Below, in pieces: positions 50,711-62,511 of a stretch of 64,000 nucleotides of DNA. The DNA lies in NCBI GenBank assembly GCA_015179045.1, contig WHUZ01000018.1, forward strand, positions 682,001-746,000, given 5' to 3'. This DNA is from Kalaharituber pfeilii (taxonomy: Eukaryota; Ascomycota; Pezizomycetes; Pezizales; Pezizaceae). Below the pieces are notes generated by a model. It was not told where the DNA came from, ran no database searches, and was given only the letters and a program-made list of their open reading frames with translations. How positions within the stretch are numbered: position 1 is the first letter of the stretch; each line of letters begins with the position of its first letter. The position numbers and the translations under genes were made by a program.

Positions 50711-51109
50711 TAGGCTCGGACCGTCCACATCGGTGCTGATTGGGTGGGCGTTGCTTGCAGGTCTTGAAGTGTATCATGTGACTACGCAGGGGAGCTTGAT
50801 GTGATCGCCGCCTGTTGCTTCGATCACATGCTCACCGAAACGGATAGGCACCTATACTAGCGTCTTTCTCACTGGAACTGTTTGGCTGATGTTGCAACTA
50901 CATTTCGGCCATCGGCAACGACTTTGGGCAAGAGATGCAACATTGCGGGCGGAAGTGCCGTCGCAAGACCAGGAGCAATGATACAGATTCTACTTAAATT
51001 GGGATTCCAACCGCCTCCATTCACCACATTGATAATATACTGTCGCGACACCCGTGGAGACTAAGGTGAAGAAGAAGGCCCACTTGGCCCAATTTACTCA
51101 GCAACTAGG

Positions 51110-53492
51110 ATGTCCTCCAATTACCATAATATACTCTCCATCGATGACTTGGAGAGGGCCGCGACGGACAAGATGGACAGAATGACAAGGGGTTACTTCA
51201 ACTCAGGTGCGGATGGGATGGTGACGTGGGTTGACTTTTTCTTTTTCCATTTTATGTCTGATCTGAATACGGCACAAATGCCTCGACCTAAATTGATACT
51301 ACCCCCAACAAATGACATATCGTATTTTAATTTTATACCCAGGGAGTAGAGTGTGAGATCGAGATTGCACATGTTTCTATTTTCCTACCTTTGAAGACTA
51401 TCATGAGATTATCTTATGATTGGATGTTTCATGAAGCGGCCTCGAGGATACCACCGGCAACGATCAAAGTGAGATTGATGTACTGATTCATTGGTGACAT
51501 AGTCTACGCGACAATATCAACTCCTTCGATAAGTACAAGTTAAGACCTAGAATCCTTAGGGATGTTTTGAAGATTGACTCAAGCACAGAATTTATGGGTA
51601 GAAAGGTTGGACACGCTCCCACATCCTCACTCTCCAGTTAGTTTCATGGTTTCAAATCTGGGACACCACACTTCATGTCTTACAACCCACATTATACTCG
51701 GGTATAGGGGAATACATTGCAGGTAGCACCGACCGCACGGCGGCCAAACCTGTCCAGGCACAGAATATTTATGATGCAGTATTTTCCCCTGTATAGAGTA
51801 TCTGGGTACATGTCATTGACTTAGATCCATTTGCCAAAAGCGGCTGATGATGGTGGCTAGATTGCGTTCCCCTTGGGCATTGCTCCGACTGCCATGCAAA
51901 AGCTGGCACATCCGGATGGGGAGCTTGCCACGGCTAGGGCAGCGGCAAAGCGGGTAAGTCATTCTCAACTTTCTGTTCGATGTTTGTGTCATGCACCCCC
52001 CACGCATGCACAGGTACACAAGGATGCAATAACATGGAGGACCCCTGTGTGCAATGTTACTCATTGTAAACAAAACGCGGGTGACTGCGGAGGCTAATTT
52101 GCGAGTCGGGCTAATAGGATGTTCCGATGGCTCTAAGTAGTTTCTCGACTACCCCGCTAGAAAAGGTAGTGGAAGCTGCGGGAGACAAAATTGATCATGT
52201 GCTCCAACTCTATGTGATGCAGAATAGAAAGACAAGCGAGCTGCTTGTAAAAAGAGCCGAGAGTATGCGTTCCCTTCGTTAGGTTCATTGCTTCCATCCA
52301 GTTCATTCTCATTTCATTCTGTGCTCTTCGTGCCTCTTCCAATATCTAGTGGATAGCGAATGTTAGGGCATTTGCGTGCTCGAGGGGTGCTCGTCTAGTG
52401 CTTCCTTCGTTGTTGAAGTAACCAGTAGATTCAGAGTACCATTATCTCTGACGAGCGACCTCAAGGTATACAGAAGCCGGCTACAAAGCTATCTTCCTCA
52501 CTGTTGACACACCATACCTCGGTCGACGTTTCTCTGAAGTTCGAAGTAACTTTGCCCTTCCCTCGCATCTTAGCTTGGGCAATTTTACTGTCTCTAACAT
52601 CGAGTCTACGCCGAACCGTGGAGGAGGCGGAAGTGGCGGGTTGCCGGATAATAGGCTTGATAATGCAAGCAATGAGAAGGACCAAAGTAGGGCGGATGTC
52701 GTTTCTAATAAGGGATTGCCGAGTTTTGGAGTGCAGGCAGAGGATGGGGCGGTGAATGCTAATGGTGAGTACCAATGTGTTTCTGTGAGGGTTGGGGTGG
52801 ATGACTTCTGGTGGTTGGACACTTTGCTGATAGTAGTTCACAGATGCATCGCTTTGCTGGAAAGACGTTGCCTGGTTAAAGTCCATTACAAAAATGCAGG
52901 TATGGCTGAAGGGAGGTGGGAATACGCATTGACGCATAAAAAATTCTATATTCTTAGACATACTGACGATAATCTACAGTCATGACTGAGGAAGACACGC
53001 TACTTGCAATTGAGCACGGCGCCGACGGCATCATTGTCTCCAACCATGGGGGGCGCCAACTCGACTCTGCAACATCCACCCTCGACGCACTGCCCGAATG
53101 TGTTGCTGCGGCAAAGGGGAGAATTCCAGTTCATATTGACGGTGGGATAAGGCGAGGAACTGATATCTTTAAGGCGCTGGCACTGGGTGCTGGCACGGTC
53201 TGGATTGGGAGAATCCCAATTTGGGGGTTGGTGGTATGTACTTACGCTCTTCCTTTTCTTATTCCCCCATTCATCCGTATTTGAGTGTTTTTCTTCAGCA
53301 GAAGGAAATAGAAAACTAATAGATGGGTGTGCGGATTAGTACAATGGACAGGCGGGTGTAGATTTAGCGTTGAAGATTCTGTATGAAGAGTTCGTGCTGT
53401 GCATGGGGCTTGCTGGGTGTAGGACCGTGAAAGAGATCTCCAGGAGTCATCTGGCGAGGGTGATGCCGGATGGGAGACTTGCGAAATTGTGA
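51110..53492 (+). CDS. FMN-dependent (S)-2-hydroxyacid dehydrogenase/oxidase
   Basis: Member of the glycolate oxidase/L-lactate oxidase family that oxidises 2-hydroxy acids to 2-keto acids with FMN. It lacks the haem domain of cytochrome b2. Eight exons keep one frame to 408 aa: 51110-51225, 51503-51605, 51861-51953, 52118-52262, 52474-52764, 52844-52915, 52980-53233 and 53340-53492. Active-site blocks are intact: GYFNSGADG near the start, [23 protein letters not shown], the Asp in [11 protein letters not shown], the His and Arg of SNHGGRQLD, and the FMN-phosphate site HIDGGIRRG with GRIPIWGL. A Gly-rich, low-conservation insert (~52618-52760) sits in the loop that normally varies. Introns here are longer (64-277 nt) than elsewhere, which makes the gene look broken in a plain ORF scan. 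The substrate cannot be told from sequence. Confidence 0.92.
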
Positions 53493-54733
53493 GAATTGTA
53501 AGGAGGAAGGGAATTAGTAAACGAAACATGACGGTGACCCTATGATAAACTCTCAGCACCGCTATGAATAAGACTACCTATGATACCAAGGATGTGTTGT
53601 AGCCTAAGATACATATAGAGCTTCGACTGATTGGCCCCTCGATTATGTATACGACATTAATTGCGTCACTAGTTTCTTTACAAACTACAAAGTACATAAG
53701 TACTTACTTAGGAGGTGCATACTTTATAATGAAACACAGCATTGCCTCATCCAATAAGTGCACCCTCAGAACTATACTGGCGCCACACTATAGACCGGAG
53801 GAAAGAGTCGCACGTGACTGGTTGTACGAGCACGTGATGTAAGGCATATGATGTCTGTTGGTCGGAAGGGATGCATGCAATCGTTGACAGTGACAGCTCG
53901 CAGAATGGAGTATGGCCAATGGCAGAGTGATTGCAGATGGGCTGAGTGTATCAGCGCCTCCTGCATGAGCCGCTGTGCATACAAGAGTGGCGTAATATTA
54001 ACCCGGCATACTCAACAATGTCTTTATCAATTAGCTAATCTATTGTACAAAAAGGGCCCGTATCTAGGAAATGCCTCAATAATTATTAGAACAAATGCCT
54101 GTTACGGGACGGTATATGATATGCACAACTGCACAGGAATATGCAGGACACCTGCCCTCTACAGTATCCTCGGGATCCTGCATTAGTCAGCTCCGATGTC
54201 TTGGTCATGAAAGAAAATCCCATGCCTGCGTCGCTCCCTTCAATATTTTGGAAACTTGAGAAGATTACATCCCAATGCATCCGCGCTTTCGCTTCATCCT
54301 TATGTCTAACAGTAAGTACTCGTACAAAGCAGACAAACACCTTCTCGAACATGCTAGATTCGACTCCCGGCCTGGGCACGCGCTGATTTTGATTTATCAG
54401 ACGGCTGCCTGCTGCGGCAAGGCTTGGCAGGACCCTCCATGACAGGATGGCTTGCAAATCCTCAAAGCATTCTTGAGCTCTGAAAAGCCTACAACCAACT
54501 CTCAGATTCTAGCAGAACGTATATAGTTCTCAAGTATATAGCGAACGGCCGTGAAGGCAAAGAATACAGCAAACTCAGTACCGTTTGGTTTTTCCGGGAA
54601 CGTTGATGCTAAGCTCATTCATCTCGCAATAAGTACTGGCGCCCAAGGCTGTGAAGCTCACAAGAAGTTGCACCTGCTATCACGACTTTCTGGCAGAGCT
54701 TGAGCTCGAATCGTAGCTTACCCGTATTCGGAT
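53493..54733. other. Intergenic region, possible coding relic
   Basis: Between about 54190 and 54720 several protein-like pieces occur in changing frames (VMKENPMPASLPSIFWKLEK, DAKLIHLAISTGAQGCEAHK). They might be remains of a gene, but I do not recognise one. No other feature seen. Confidence 0.3.
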
Positions 54734-57304
54734 ATGGCCCTTCCACCCTCGTGGAGCACTCCCCACTATCCCGACCAACCTTCCCGCCCTACGGCAACAC
54801 CACAGCCCACCGACTCCCCCAGCACCTTCTCTAGCAATAACCCCACAGGAGTTAGTTACACCACTCAGCTATCACCGCACACCAGCTTACGGCTCAACGG
54901 CGACAAAATACTCCTACCCCAGGGCACCCTCGAAGCGCTTATATCATCTGCAACGGCTGCCGCTACTGCTGCTGCAGCACGGCGCGGCGCAAACCCCAAT
55001 GTCGAGAGCTGGGAAGGATGGAGAAACGAGGTTGAAAGTGGAGGAATGGAAAGAGCACCAGACTCGCTACTACCTCATCCGATTACCTTTCGGCTTTATA
55101 ACCCGGCAAATAATCGGTACACGCATGCCGTGCCGCGCGAGTTTTCCGCGGGTGAGGGTGAGGTAGTGCTCAGCCCGTTTTTGGCAGAGGTACTGGGTCT
55201 AAACTCGTCGTTATCGCCATCTTCATCATTAAACGGTTCTCCACCATCTGGATCTGTTTCGCCGTTGCCAATGCACTCGAGGTCGCCGTCGCCACCAGCA
55301 AGCGAAGCCGTAGAGGCGCCGAAATTGACACTTATCTTTAAGCCGTTGCCGAAGGGCAAGTATGTGCGCCTGCGGCCCCTGGAAGCAGGGTATGCGGAGG
55401 AGGATTGGAAGGCGTTGCTGGAGAGAGAGCTGAGGCTTGGATATAGTACACTTACTGTTGGCGAGGTACTATCTGTGGGCAAGCTCGGAGCCGGAATTAC
55501 ACGAGATACTACTGGCGCAGCGAGGGAGAGGTACAGGTTCTTGATTGACAAGTTATTACCAGAGGGTAGTGATGGTGTCACCGTTGTGGATACGGATATG
55601 GAAGTAGATATCGAGCCATTGTCGGAAGAGCAGGCACGAGAGACACTCAAGAAGCGGCTAGCTGCTAAACGAGAGCAAGGAGGAAAGAGGAGAGGAGGGA
55701 AGTTGGTAGTAGGAGAGATAGTGGAGGGAAACGTAGCGCCGGGCGAGTATCTGGATTTTAAGCTAGAGAAGTGGGACCGTGAGAAGGGGGTCACAGTCGA
55801 GTTAATAGTTGGGGAAGGAGCAGGTGGAGATGAGGAGGTTGGTAGCCAAGTGGATTTGCTTGTGTCAACAAGCAGGTACTGTGCGGATGGAGGGGAGCCG
55901 GGAGTTAGGTCGGGACCAAGGGAGGATGAATATGTTTGGGGGAATTTAGGAAGTAACGCTGTCAAAAGGGTAGTGATTGGGAAGGGGAATGTGGAGATAG
56001 TGCCGGTTTCTGGGGAGGCGGGAGAAGGGAATGGAGAGGGGCCGGAGGGGGTAGAGTGGTTAGGTGTTACTGTCCACGGATATTTACCACCTTCGGCAGA
56101 TAGCGAAGAGGAAACTCCATTCAGGCTACGGGTGTCGCAGGACGGATATGAAGAAGGGGATGCGGAGATGACAAATGGCACCGCAGCTGCACCGGACGCC
56201 GATACAAAGATATGCACAAATTGCCACCAAGCTATACCCACCCGAACATATGCCCTCCACACTGCTTTCTGCTTCCGAAATAATGTCATCTGCAACCATG
56301 TGCCGTCTTGTGGACAGGTTTTCCGCAAGGGAACGATGGAGGGTCGGCATTGGCATTGTCCGAAACCTGAGTGTGCTGGGACGGTACACGGAAATGACAA
56401 GACGAGCGGTGGTCTAGAGAAGCATTTACGCCTGTTCCATACCCCGCGGGAGTGTGCTGGTATCGCTAACACCGACAGTGCATCTATAACATGTGGGTTT
56501 GTGGGCTTGTCAACACCAGCAGTGGCCCATCACCGTGTGACGACGTGTCCTGCGAAACGGGTCTTGTGCCGGTTCTGCCATCTCCGAGTCCCACAAGAAT
56601 CTTTTTTTGAGGACGGAGGGGACGCAATTGAGGGGGATTTGGTGGGAGAGCAAAGGTACCTGCAACACATGCTCAACGGTCTCAGCAAGCATGAAGTCGA
56701 CTGCGGCGCGCGGACGACGGACTGTGATCTTTGCGGGCGGCCGGTCAAGTTGCTCGACTTGGGTGCGCACATGAAGCATCATGATATGGAGCGCAGGGCG
56801 CGGCCGGCTCCGGTTGTATGCCGGAATGAAAATTGTGCGAGGACGGCAGGCGTCGACGGGAATGATATGGGGTTATGCGGGATTTGCTTTGGGCCACTAT
56901 ATGCGTCGGGGTATGATCCACAAGGCGCAAATCTCAAGAGGAGGTTTGAAAGAAAGCTGCTTACGCAGGGAGTCACGGGGTGTGGGAGAAGGTATTGTAC
57001 GAATCGATGGTGTAAGACTGGAAGGCTGAATTTGGGGATGGAGAGGGCAGTTAGAACAATGGCAGAGGTGAAGAAAGAGGTGGCGGGGGTAGTGGAGGGG
57101 TTGAGAGATAAGAATTTACCCGTCGGGCTGTGTGTCGATGAGGCCACGCAAAAAAGAAGGGCGTTAGCGGAGGGAATGTGCGCTGCGGGAGGGTATGAGG
57201 TTGCATGGGGGGTGAAGGCGGTAGAGGAAGCTGGAGGAGATGAGGCGGGTGCAAGGAAGTGGTTGGCGAGATGGGGTGTGAGGAGGGATGAGGTGGGCAA
57301 ATAA
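54734..57304 (+). CDS. UFD1-domain protein with C-terminal zinc fingers
   Basis: A single uninterrupted frame of 856 aa, the only large intronless gene here. The N-terminal third has UFD1-like features: a start of HTSLRLNGDKILLPQGTLEA, PITFRLYNPANNRYTHAVPR, KLTLIFKPLPKGKYVRLRPL and EEDWKALLERELRLGYSTLTVGEVL. Then a Glu/Gly-rich middle with VVGEIVEGNVAPGEYLDFKL. The C-terminal part has repeated Cys/His modules (CTNCHQAIPTRTYALHTAFC, NVICNHVPSCGQVF, HWHCPKPECAG, CPAKRVLCRFCHLRVP, CDLCGRPVKLLDLGAHMKHH), like TRAF/XAF1-type fingers. Fungal proteins of this layout are labelled ubiquitin fusion degradation protein. It probably binds ubiquitin and/or Cdc48 and acts in protein turnover, distinct from the small canonical Ufd1. 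Function is by family only. Confidence 0.85.
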   Translation: MALPPSWSTPHYPDQPSRPTATPQPTDSPSTFSSNNPTGVSYTTQLSPHTSLRLNGDKILLPQGTLEALISSATAAATAAAARRGANPNVESWEGWRNEVESGGMERAPDSLLPHPITFRLYNPANNRYTHAVPREFSAGEGEVVLSPFLAEVLGLNSSLSPSSSLNGSPPSGSVSPLPMHSRSPSPPASEAVEAPKLTLIFKPLPKGKYVRLRPLEAGYAEEDWKALLERELRLGYSTLTVGEVLSVGKLGAGITRDTTGAARERYRFLIDKLLPEGSDGVTVVDTDMEVDIEPLSEEQARETLKKRLAAKREQGGKRRGGKLVVGEIVEGNVAPGEYLDFKLEKWDREKGVTVELIVGEGAGGDEEVGSQVDLLVSTSRYCADGGEPGVRSGPREDEYVWGNLGSNAVKRVVIGKGNVEIVPVSGEAGEGNGEGPEGVEWLGVTVHGYLPPSADSEEETPFRLRVSQDGYEEGDAEMTNGTAAAPDADTKICTNCHQAIPTRTYALHTAFCFRNNVICNHVPSCGQVFRKGTMEGRHWHCPKPECAGTVHGNDKTSGGLEKHLRLFHTPRECAGIANTDSASITCGFVGLSTPAVAHHRVTTCPAKRVLCRFCHLRVPQESFFEDGGDAIEGDLVGEQRYLQHMLNGLSKHEVDCGARTTDCDLCGRPVKLLDLGAHMKHHDMERRARPAPVVCRNENCARTAGVDGNDMGLCGICFGPLYASGYDPQGANLKRRFERKLLTQGVTGCGRRYCTNRWCKTGRLNLGMERAVRTMAEVKKEVAGVVEGLRDKNLPVGLCVDEATQKRRALAEGMCAAGGYEVAWGVKAVEEAGGDEAGARKWLARWGVRRDEVGK

Positions 57305-58134
57305 AGGAAAAGGATCTAAAAGGTTTATAGGTTTGGGTCAGGTGTTTGTTTATTTGTTTCTTTTTTGCGTATGCACATAATTTTGTTTGACAAAGTGGTA
57401 ATGTGCACATACTTTTGGTATTTAAGGCATTATATAATTATAAAACTTCAGATGATATTTGTATGGCCGTTTGCATTTCATCCAAAGTCGTTGGAGATTC
57501 TCAGATCACGTGAAAGCAGAATTCATGGTTGCTTACTAACCCACTCAGGGCCCGAAACGCTCTTCACAACTTATAAAGAAAAGAACGCTAAAATGAGCTC
57601 CCTTGCGCGTCCCGGAAACCTACCATCGCCAGCGATTCGACAAGCTGCGTGTTATATGCAGTAACGCAGCAGGAACGGCACGACACGAGATCATACGAGA
57701 CGATAAAGACTGGGAAATTTTGACTGTTACGAGAGGGGAAAAATTAAGAAAAAAGAATTAGAAAACTTATCAAGTGGGAAAGGGACATTGAGGAGTTAGG
57801 AGAAGGGAAGTGACGGGCAAGCAGGGAGTATTCGGTTTGGTTTGGCTACGCTGGGATTTAGTTTATTTTCGGCAGAGACGGAGAGGGTACAGTGGCCAGG
57901 AGGACAATTGAGGAGTTTGAAGGAGTTTGAGATAAGAGGGAGGGAAAAGAGAGGGTTGAAAGTTTGAAGAGGATTTGGGGGGGATCTACTACAGCCTTGG
58001 GAGCTAAGTTGCGAGGGGCGCGAGGGACGTTCGCGAACAATTGGGGCATTTTCCGACTTTTCACTTACAACCATACGAATATTCAACTACCACGATCTTA
58101 ATCTTCATCCCTGTACAACGCAAACCAACACATC
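57305..58134. other. Intergenic region UFD1-like gene / PAF1
   Basis: 3' flank of the UFD1-like gene and promoter of PAF1. No further feature recognised. Confidence 0.5.
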
Positions 58135-59898
58135 ATGTCCCGCCCCGCCTCCCAACCCTCCTCCAGCGCCCCGGGCGCTTCCGGGCCAACAAGCAGCAGT
58201 AGCAGCCAGCCCTCCAGCGGCCCCTCCAGCAGCCGCAATTACCCCCAAGACTACATTGTCCGGATCCGGTACCAGAACAACCTCCCCCGCCCCCGAACCC
58301 CCCTAAACTACTCGATATCCCGAACCCCGCGGTGGCGCAGTACACCGGGACGGGGTTCGCGAGCAAGTTGGCGAGGGAACAGCCGTTGAATGTCGAAATT
58401 GACTCGGAGTTGGGGATGCCGTTGGATTTGGTGCATGTACCGGGGGTATTTGATAGGGACGAAAGCGGTAAGTTCTGGTTTTTACCCCTTTGTTATCAGG
58501 TCCCTTCTATACGCATCTTTTACGAGATTCATATCCAGATCAACGCTGCGACCATATAAATATATATGCAATCGTGCTAACCTATCCCCCACAGCCCTCC
58601 GCCCCATAGATCCACCGCCACCCGTCCACCCCAATGACCGCGCCCTCCTCCGTCCTGCCTCCGCCCTCGGCAAACCCGCCCGTACGACCACGACTGGCGC
58701 CTCCGGCGTCTCCTTCCTCCGCCGCACTGAATACATCTCCAACGAGTCGTCCCGTTCCACTTTCAAATCGACTACCTCCGCATCCCTCATCACGTCGGCT
58801 CCACTGGCAAAGAAAGCCCGTTCGCTCGCGCAAAAAGCCGAGGAGGAATCCGACCCCGTGCGCATCCTCGCGGCAGTCATGCGGGGCTTCGACATCGCAA
58901 ACCCGGAGACGGTTGGTCATGGCTACGTTGCCAAACCGTTGGGCGAAGACAAGTCTATCAAGATGGCAGAGGAGAACTGGAAGAACGTACGGCACCCGAC
59001 AAAGAAGAATGTGAAGCCCCTAGCGTTCTACTCGGTCTTACCGGACCCTGAGGCGCTCGGGGAGTTGAATGGGTATCTTGTGTATAAGTTCTCGTCAGAC
59101 CCACTAGGTAACGCGGCGATCGTGAATAGCAAGGGTGAGAAGAGGAGGGATGAGAGAGTCGATGCCGCAATGATGAGGATCAGATACTTGACCGAGGAGG
59201 TCAAGACAGCCAACGCTGCTGCCTCGGGATCGCATTCACAGTCCCAGAAAACGGCAGCAGCGGCGCCGGAGGGGCAGATGACCCTGGACTTTTATGTCCC
59301 GAGCGAGGCGAGCATTGCGAGCACCCGAGCGATCAAACGGAAGTTTTCTGACGTAGAAGGTGCCGAGGACGAGGCCAGCAGTCGACCCGGTAAGAACGAT
59401 GAGGACGACGCATCACCGGCGCCAGGCTCACCGCATCCGGACGGTGTGCCCCCCGAGGGATTCAAGTACCAGTTTGTCCGCGCGTATGAGCAGCACTCGG
59501 TCGGAGACATGACGTCGACAAACACACCATCCAGCAACTCCACCACGGGAGGCACCACATCCGCCAGCACCGAGGTCGCGCTGATCCTGCACGACCCCGA
59601 GCGCTCGCCGGCGGGAATGTGCCGGCGCGAGATGCCAGCCGGCGCATACTGGTACCCGATCGTGTGGAGGTCCGTGCTGAAGCCAAAGCGGAACGAAAGG
59701 TTGGCGGAGGGCTTCTTCAGGCCGACGACGGTGGGCGCCAAGGTGGCGCAGTTGATTAAGAATGAGAGGGAGGTGGAGGAGGAGGGCAGGGTAGACCTGT
59801 TGAGTGTGAGGGTGAGGGCCCTGGTGGAGGAGGAGAGGGCGAGGGTGAAAGAAGGGTCGAGGAGGTTCTTGGGAGCAGCGGGGGGTGGGGGGATCTAA
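58135..59898 (+). CDS. PAF1: RNA polymerase II-associated factor Paf1 (one-base frameshift)
   Basis: Core subunit of the Paf1 elongation complex, which travels with RNA polymerase II and promotes H2B ubiquitylation and H3 methylation. Two exons, 58135-58467 and 58595-59898. After a Ser/Pro-rich start come NYPQDYIVRIRYQNNLP, then LLDIPNPAVAQYTGTGFASK, LNVEIDSELGMPLDLVHVPG and FDRDES | ALRPIDPPPPVHPNDRALLR, FLRRTEYIS, VGHGYVAKPLGEDKSIKMAE and LNGYLVYKFSSDPLGNAA; all are Paf1 hallmarks. The tail is rich in Glu and Arg. The frame breaks once in the C-rich stretch 58281-58310, where LPPPPNPPK is expected; one extra C makes both exons continuous (545 aa) and also fixes the intron phase. An essential, otherwise intact gene with this single defect suggests a sequencing or assembly error. 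Confidence 0.92.
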
Positions 59899-60356
59899 TA
59901 GACCGAAAGGAGTACGCTTTCTACACGTTAGGTTCCATTTTTATTTCTCTGCACATTTTGTTCGCTGGTGGTATTTTCTTCTTTTAGGTCTTGACGTACT
60001 GTGTGCACGTCTAAGCATGAAACGTTCAACATTACTTAATTTCCATAGATTACGTTCCTGATCTCAATTGGAACTGGAACCACTAAGTAGCTAACAAAAC
60101 CTTCAAGACCACGAGTAACGGATAAATCTCCAGGAGTAACCGTTCAAATGGTATAATATCACACTCTGTGCAAGGAAACAAGTAGAAATGCATCTGACAT
60201 GCACCAATCATGTGCTATTTCAAAGTCCCTTCCGTCCAAGAGAAAAAAAGAAAATATTAGCCTAATAAACCTGTAGACAAAATAGGTAACGGGATAGCGC
60301 AGTCTAGGGAGGAGTGGAGAAAATACATGCCACAAGTGGGTTACAAGTTTTCCCCA
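59899..60356. other. Intergenic region between convergent genes
   Basis: Shared 3' flank of PAF1 and the coiled-coil gene; nothing recognised. Confidence 0.5.
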
Positions 60357-61457
60357 CTAAAGGGCCGCCACCTTGGCATCAGTTGACACAGGAAGGGCAG
60401 CAGTTTCAGAAGTGGCAGTTGGGCGCTCTCCCTCTGTCACCTCCCCCTTCTCTCCACTCTGCTCTTCCTTTTTGGGCTTGACCTCCTCACCATGCCGTCT
60501 CTCCTTCCTTCCCCTGGATTTAATACTAGAGCTCCTACTTCTGCCCCCTCCGAAGTGCGTTGCCGCCCCCACCCCCCCTCCATTCCAACCCTCCGGCTCC
60601 ACACCCCCGGCCTCTTTTAATATCTTCTCCAGCTCCTTCACCCGCTGCCTCAACGCCTCATTTTCCTTTTTCACATTTTCCAATTCTGCTTTCCACTGCA
60701 TTGCCTCTGCTAGGGAGCTCCCTCGCACCTCAGTCGATCCTAGCGGAAGGTGGGTCTCACTTCCATTCATAGATGGGGTGGCAATGCCGAGACCGCCCTG
60801 GTACTGGTAGCCATAGTACCCTGCGTACGGGTAGGGTCCTGGCCCACCGCTTAGAGATGGGGAGACGGGTCCACCACCGATGGCGGCATGGGGTGGCAGA
60901 GGGAGAAGATCAGCCATGGCAGGGGAGCTTCGTCCCCCTGTGTTGACGCTTCGTATTGATCGAGTAGAATTCTGCCTTGACAAAGAGTTTGCGCCTGCAA
61001 CAGCAGATGTTGAGGTATTGGAGCTGGTACGGTGATGACGAGGAATATGTGGGGAGGAGTAAGTATGATGGGCGATGGGTGAGCCGCCTGGACCAAGTGG
61101 AAGGGGGTCATCAAGGATAGCAGACGAGTTGTGAGCCTGCTGAGCCCGTAGGGCTGCAAGTTCGCGGGTAAGACGATTGACCTAGAGATGCATAATCCAG
61201 TTTGTTAAAGTCGAATTTCAGGTAGAATACGTGGGATATGAATTGAAAGTAAAAGGAATACTCACAACTGCTTCCTGCTCTCTCTCCAACTGCAAGTGTA
61301 ACTCTGCTGCCGTCAGAGGCTTTGGATGCCTCTGTGGTCCTGGGCCTGGACCTACTCCAGCTTCACTCCCAATTCCTATGGATCCTGCGACATGTCCAGA
61401 TGGGGGAAGCATCATAGATTGACGTCTGGAAGAGGCGGCAGAGGACGTATATGACAT
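60357..61457 (-). CDS. Uncharacterised coiled-coil protein, fungal
   Basis: Exons 61457-61266 and 61181-60357 join across an 84-nt intron to give 338 aa. The first helix (AAELHLQLEREQEAVV | NRLTRELAALRAQQ) crosses the splice site, which supports the model. A Ser/Pro/Gly-rich middle (with PYPYAGYYGYQYQGG) follows, then a second leucine-zipper-like coiled coil (SLAEAMQWKAELENVKKENE, ALRQRVKELEKILKEAGG), and a basic/acidic low-complexity tail (SSSIKSRGRKERRHGEE). Proteins of this type are common in filamentous fungi but I know no function. The architecture suggests a dimeric scaffold (inference). Confidence 0.82.
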
Positions 61458-62293
61458 TATTTAGCTTTATATGGTGATAATCTGAATCCGATGTGTTGGC
61501 AATGCCGAGGTGGGGTTCAGATGGTGTCCGTAGGTGACTCCCCTACTTAAAAATAGGAAATTCGGTAAATAAGATTATTTCCCTTTGAAATTATCGTTCT
61601 CTTTCTGTCTTCTTTTTTGTTTGGCAGTAATAATGGTGTTTAACGAGAAGCAGAATCCTGGGGAGTTTGTGGGAGGAAGCTTGGATGGGAAGATCAAACT
61701 GCACAAGTGGCAGGTCTGTGCTTTAGAGCTAGCGGCGGGCGAGATGGTAGGCTCAGAGCTCTTTTCAACAATCAAGTCTCGTGAACCAGCCTCGTATTAT
61801 TGATAACTGGATCAACGAGTGTCCGTCGAGTTACTGGCCGGTCTGCTTCGTGTCTGCTTTGGTATACCACAGTGTATCTGCCTTGCTGCTTGGGGATGGT
61901 TCCCAATCTCACACTAAACCCAACTATGCAGAGAGCAATATTCGGTACTCAGCTACCGCGAATGGTATAGTCTAGCCAACGACAGTATAATACCAGCGAA
62001 TTTTGCAAAAATCGAGAATCAAGTCGTCCTGTTTGCTTCTCTTTAGGCAGTCAGCAAGAAGTCGGAAGCAATTGGGGAAATGAAACGGGATCGGGACAAT
62101 CAAGCTCACACCTTAGTGGTAATTTGTAAGTTTCCGGGCTCGTGCGTAACGGGCTAGGGCAAAATGAAGCTTTTGTGCTAAGTTGCTGGTCTTTTAAAAT
62201 TACACAGATGGGGCCTTATGACCAGGTATCAAGGAATAATCTATTCCTTATTAATTTATAGGAACGGAAATTGGCAAAGGGATGGGATGAGAT

Positions 62294-62318
62294 GGGGGGG
62301 GGGGGGGGGGGGGGGGGG
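62294..62318. repeat. G25 homopolymer
   Basis: Uninterrupted run of 25 G on the plus strand; length is likely unstable in both biology and assembly. Confidence 0.9.
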
Positions 62319-62446
62319 TTGAGATGAGGGCTTGAATCAGCGCTGGGCAATGGCGAGAGAGATCGGCACCTGAGCTCTGAGGAAGGACGTGTATGGGAGA
62401 GCTGGATGCCGAAACAAGCAGTGCCAGGAGTCACAGTGAGAGTGGG

Positions 62447-62511
62447 AAGAGAGAGAGGGGGGAGAGAGAAGAGAGAGAGAGAGAGAAGAGAGAGAGAGGG
62501 AGAGAGGAAGA
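62447..62511. repeat. (GA)n-rich microsatellite
   Basis: About 65 bases of GAGAGA and GGGGAGAGA units on the plus strand, purine-only. Confidence 0.9.

Larger units (their letters stand above)
48836..51109. other. Intergenic region
   Basis: Apart from the metallothionein promoter, a 64-bp tandem-like duplication (49970-50101) and micro-insertion copy 6 (50660-50710), I see no supported gene. Frames at 49091-49348, 49421-49738 and 50227-50631 match nothing and overlap on both strands. Confidence 0.45.

Noticed and set aside
51110..53492. First read as a third pseudogene because pieces of the FMN dehydrogenase lie in different frames with stops between
   Set aside because: Eight exons with GT-AG introns restore one frame of 408 aa with all active-site residues present, so it is intact.
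55096..56472. 458-codon minus-strand frame
   Set aside because: Antisense shadow of the UFD1-like gene, rich in Ser and Pro as expected from the coding strand.
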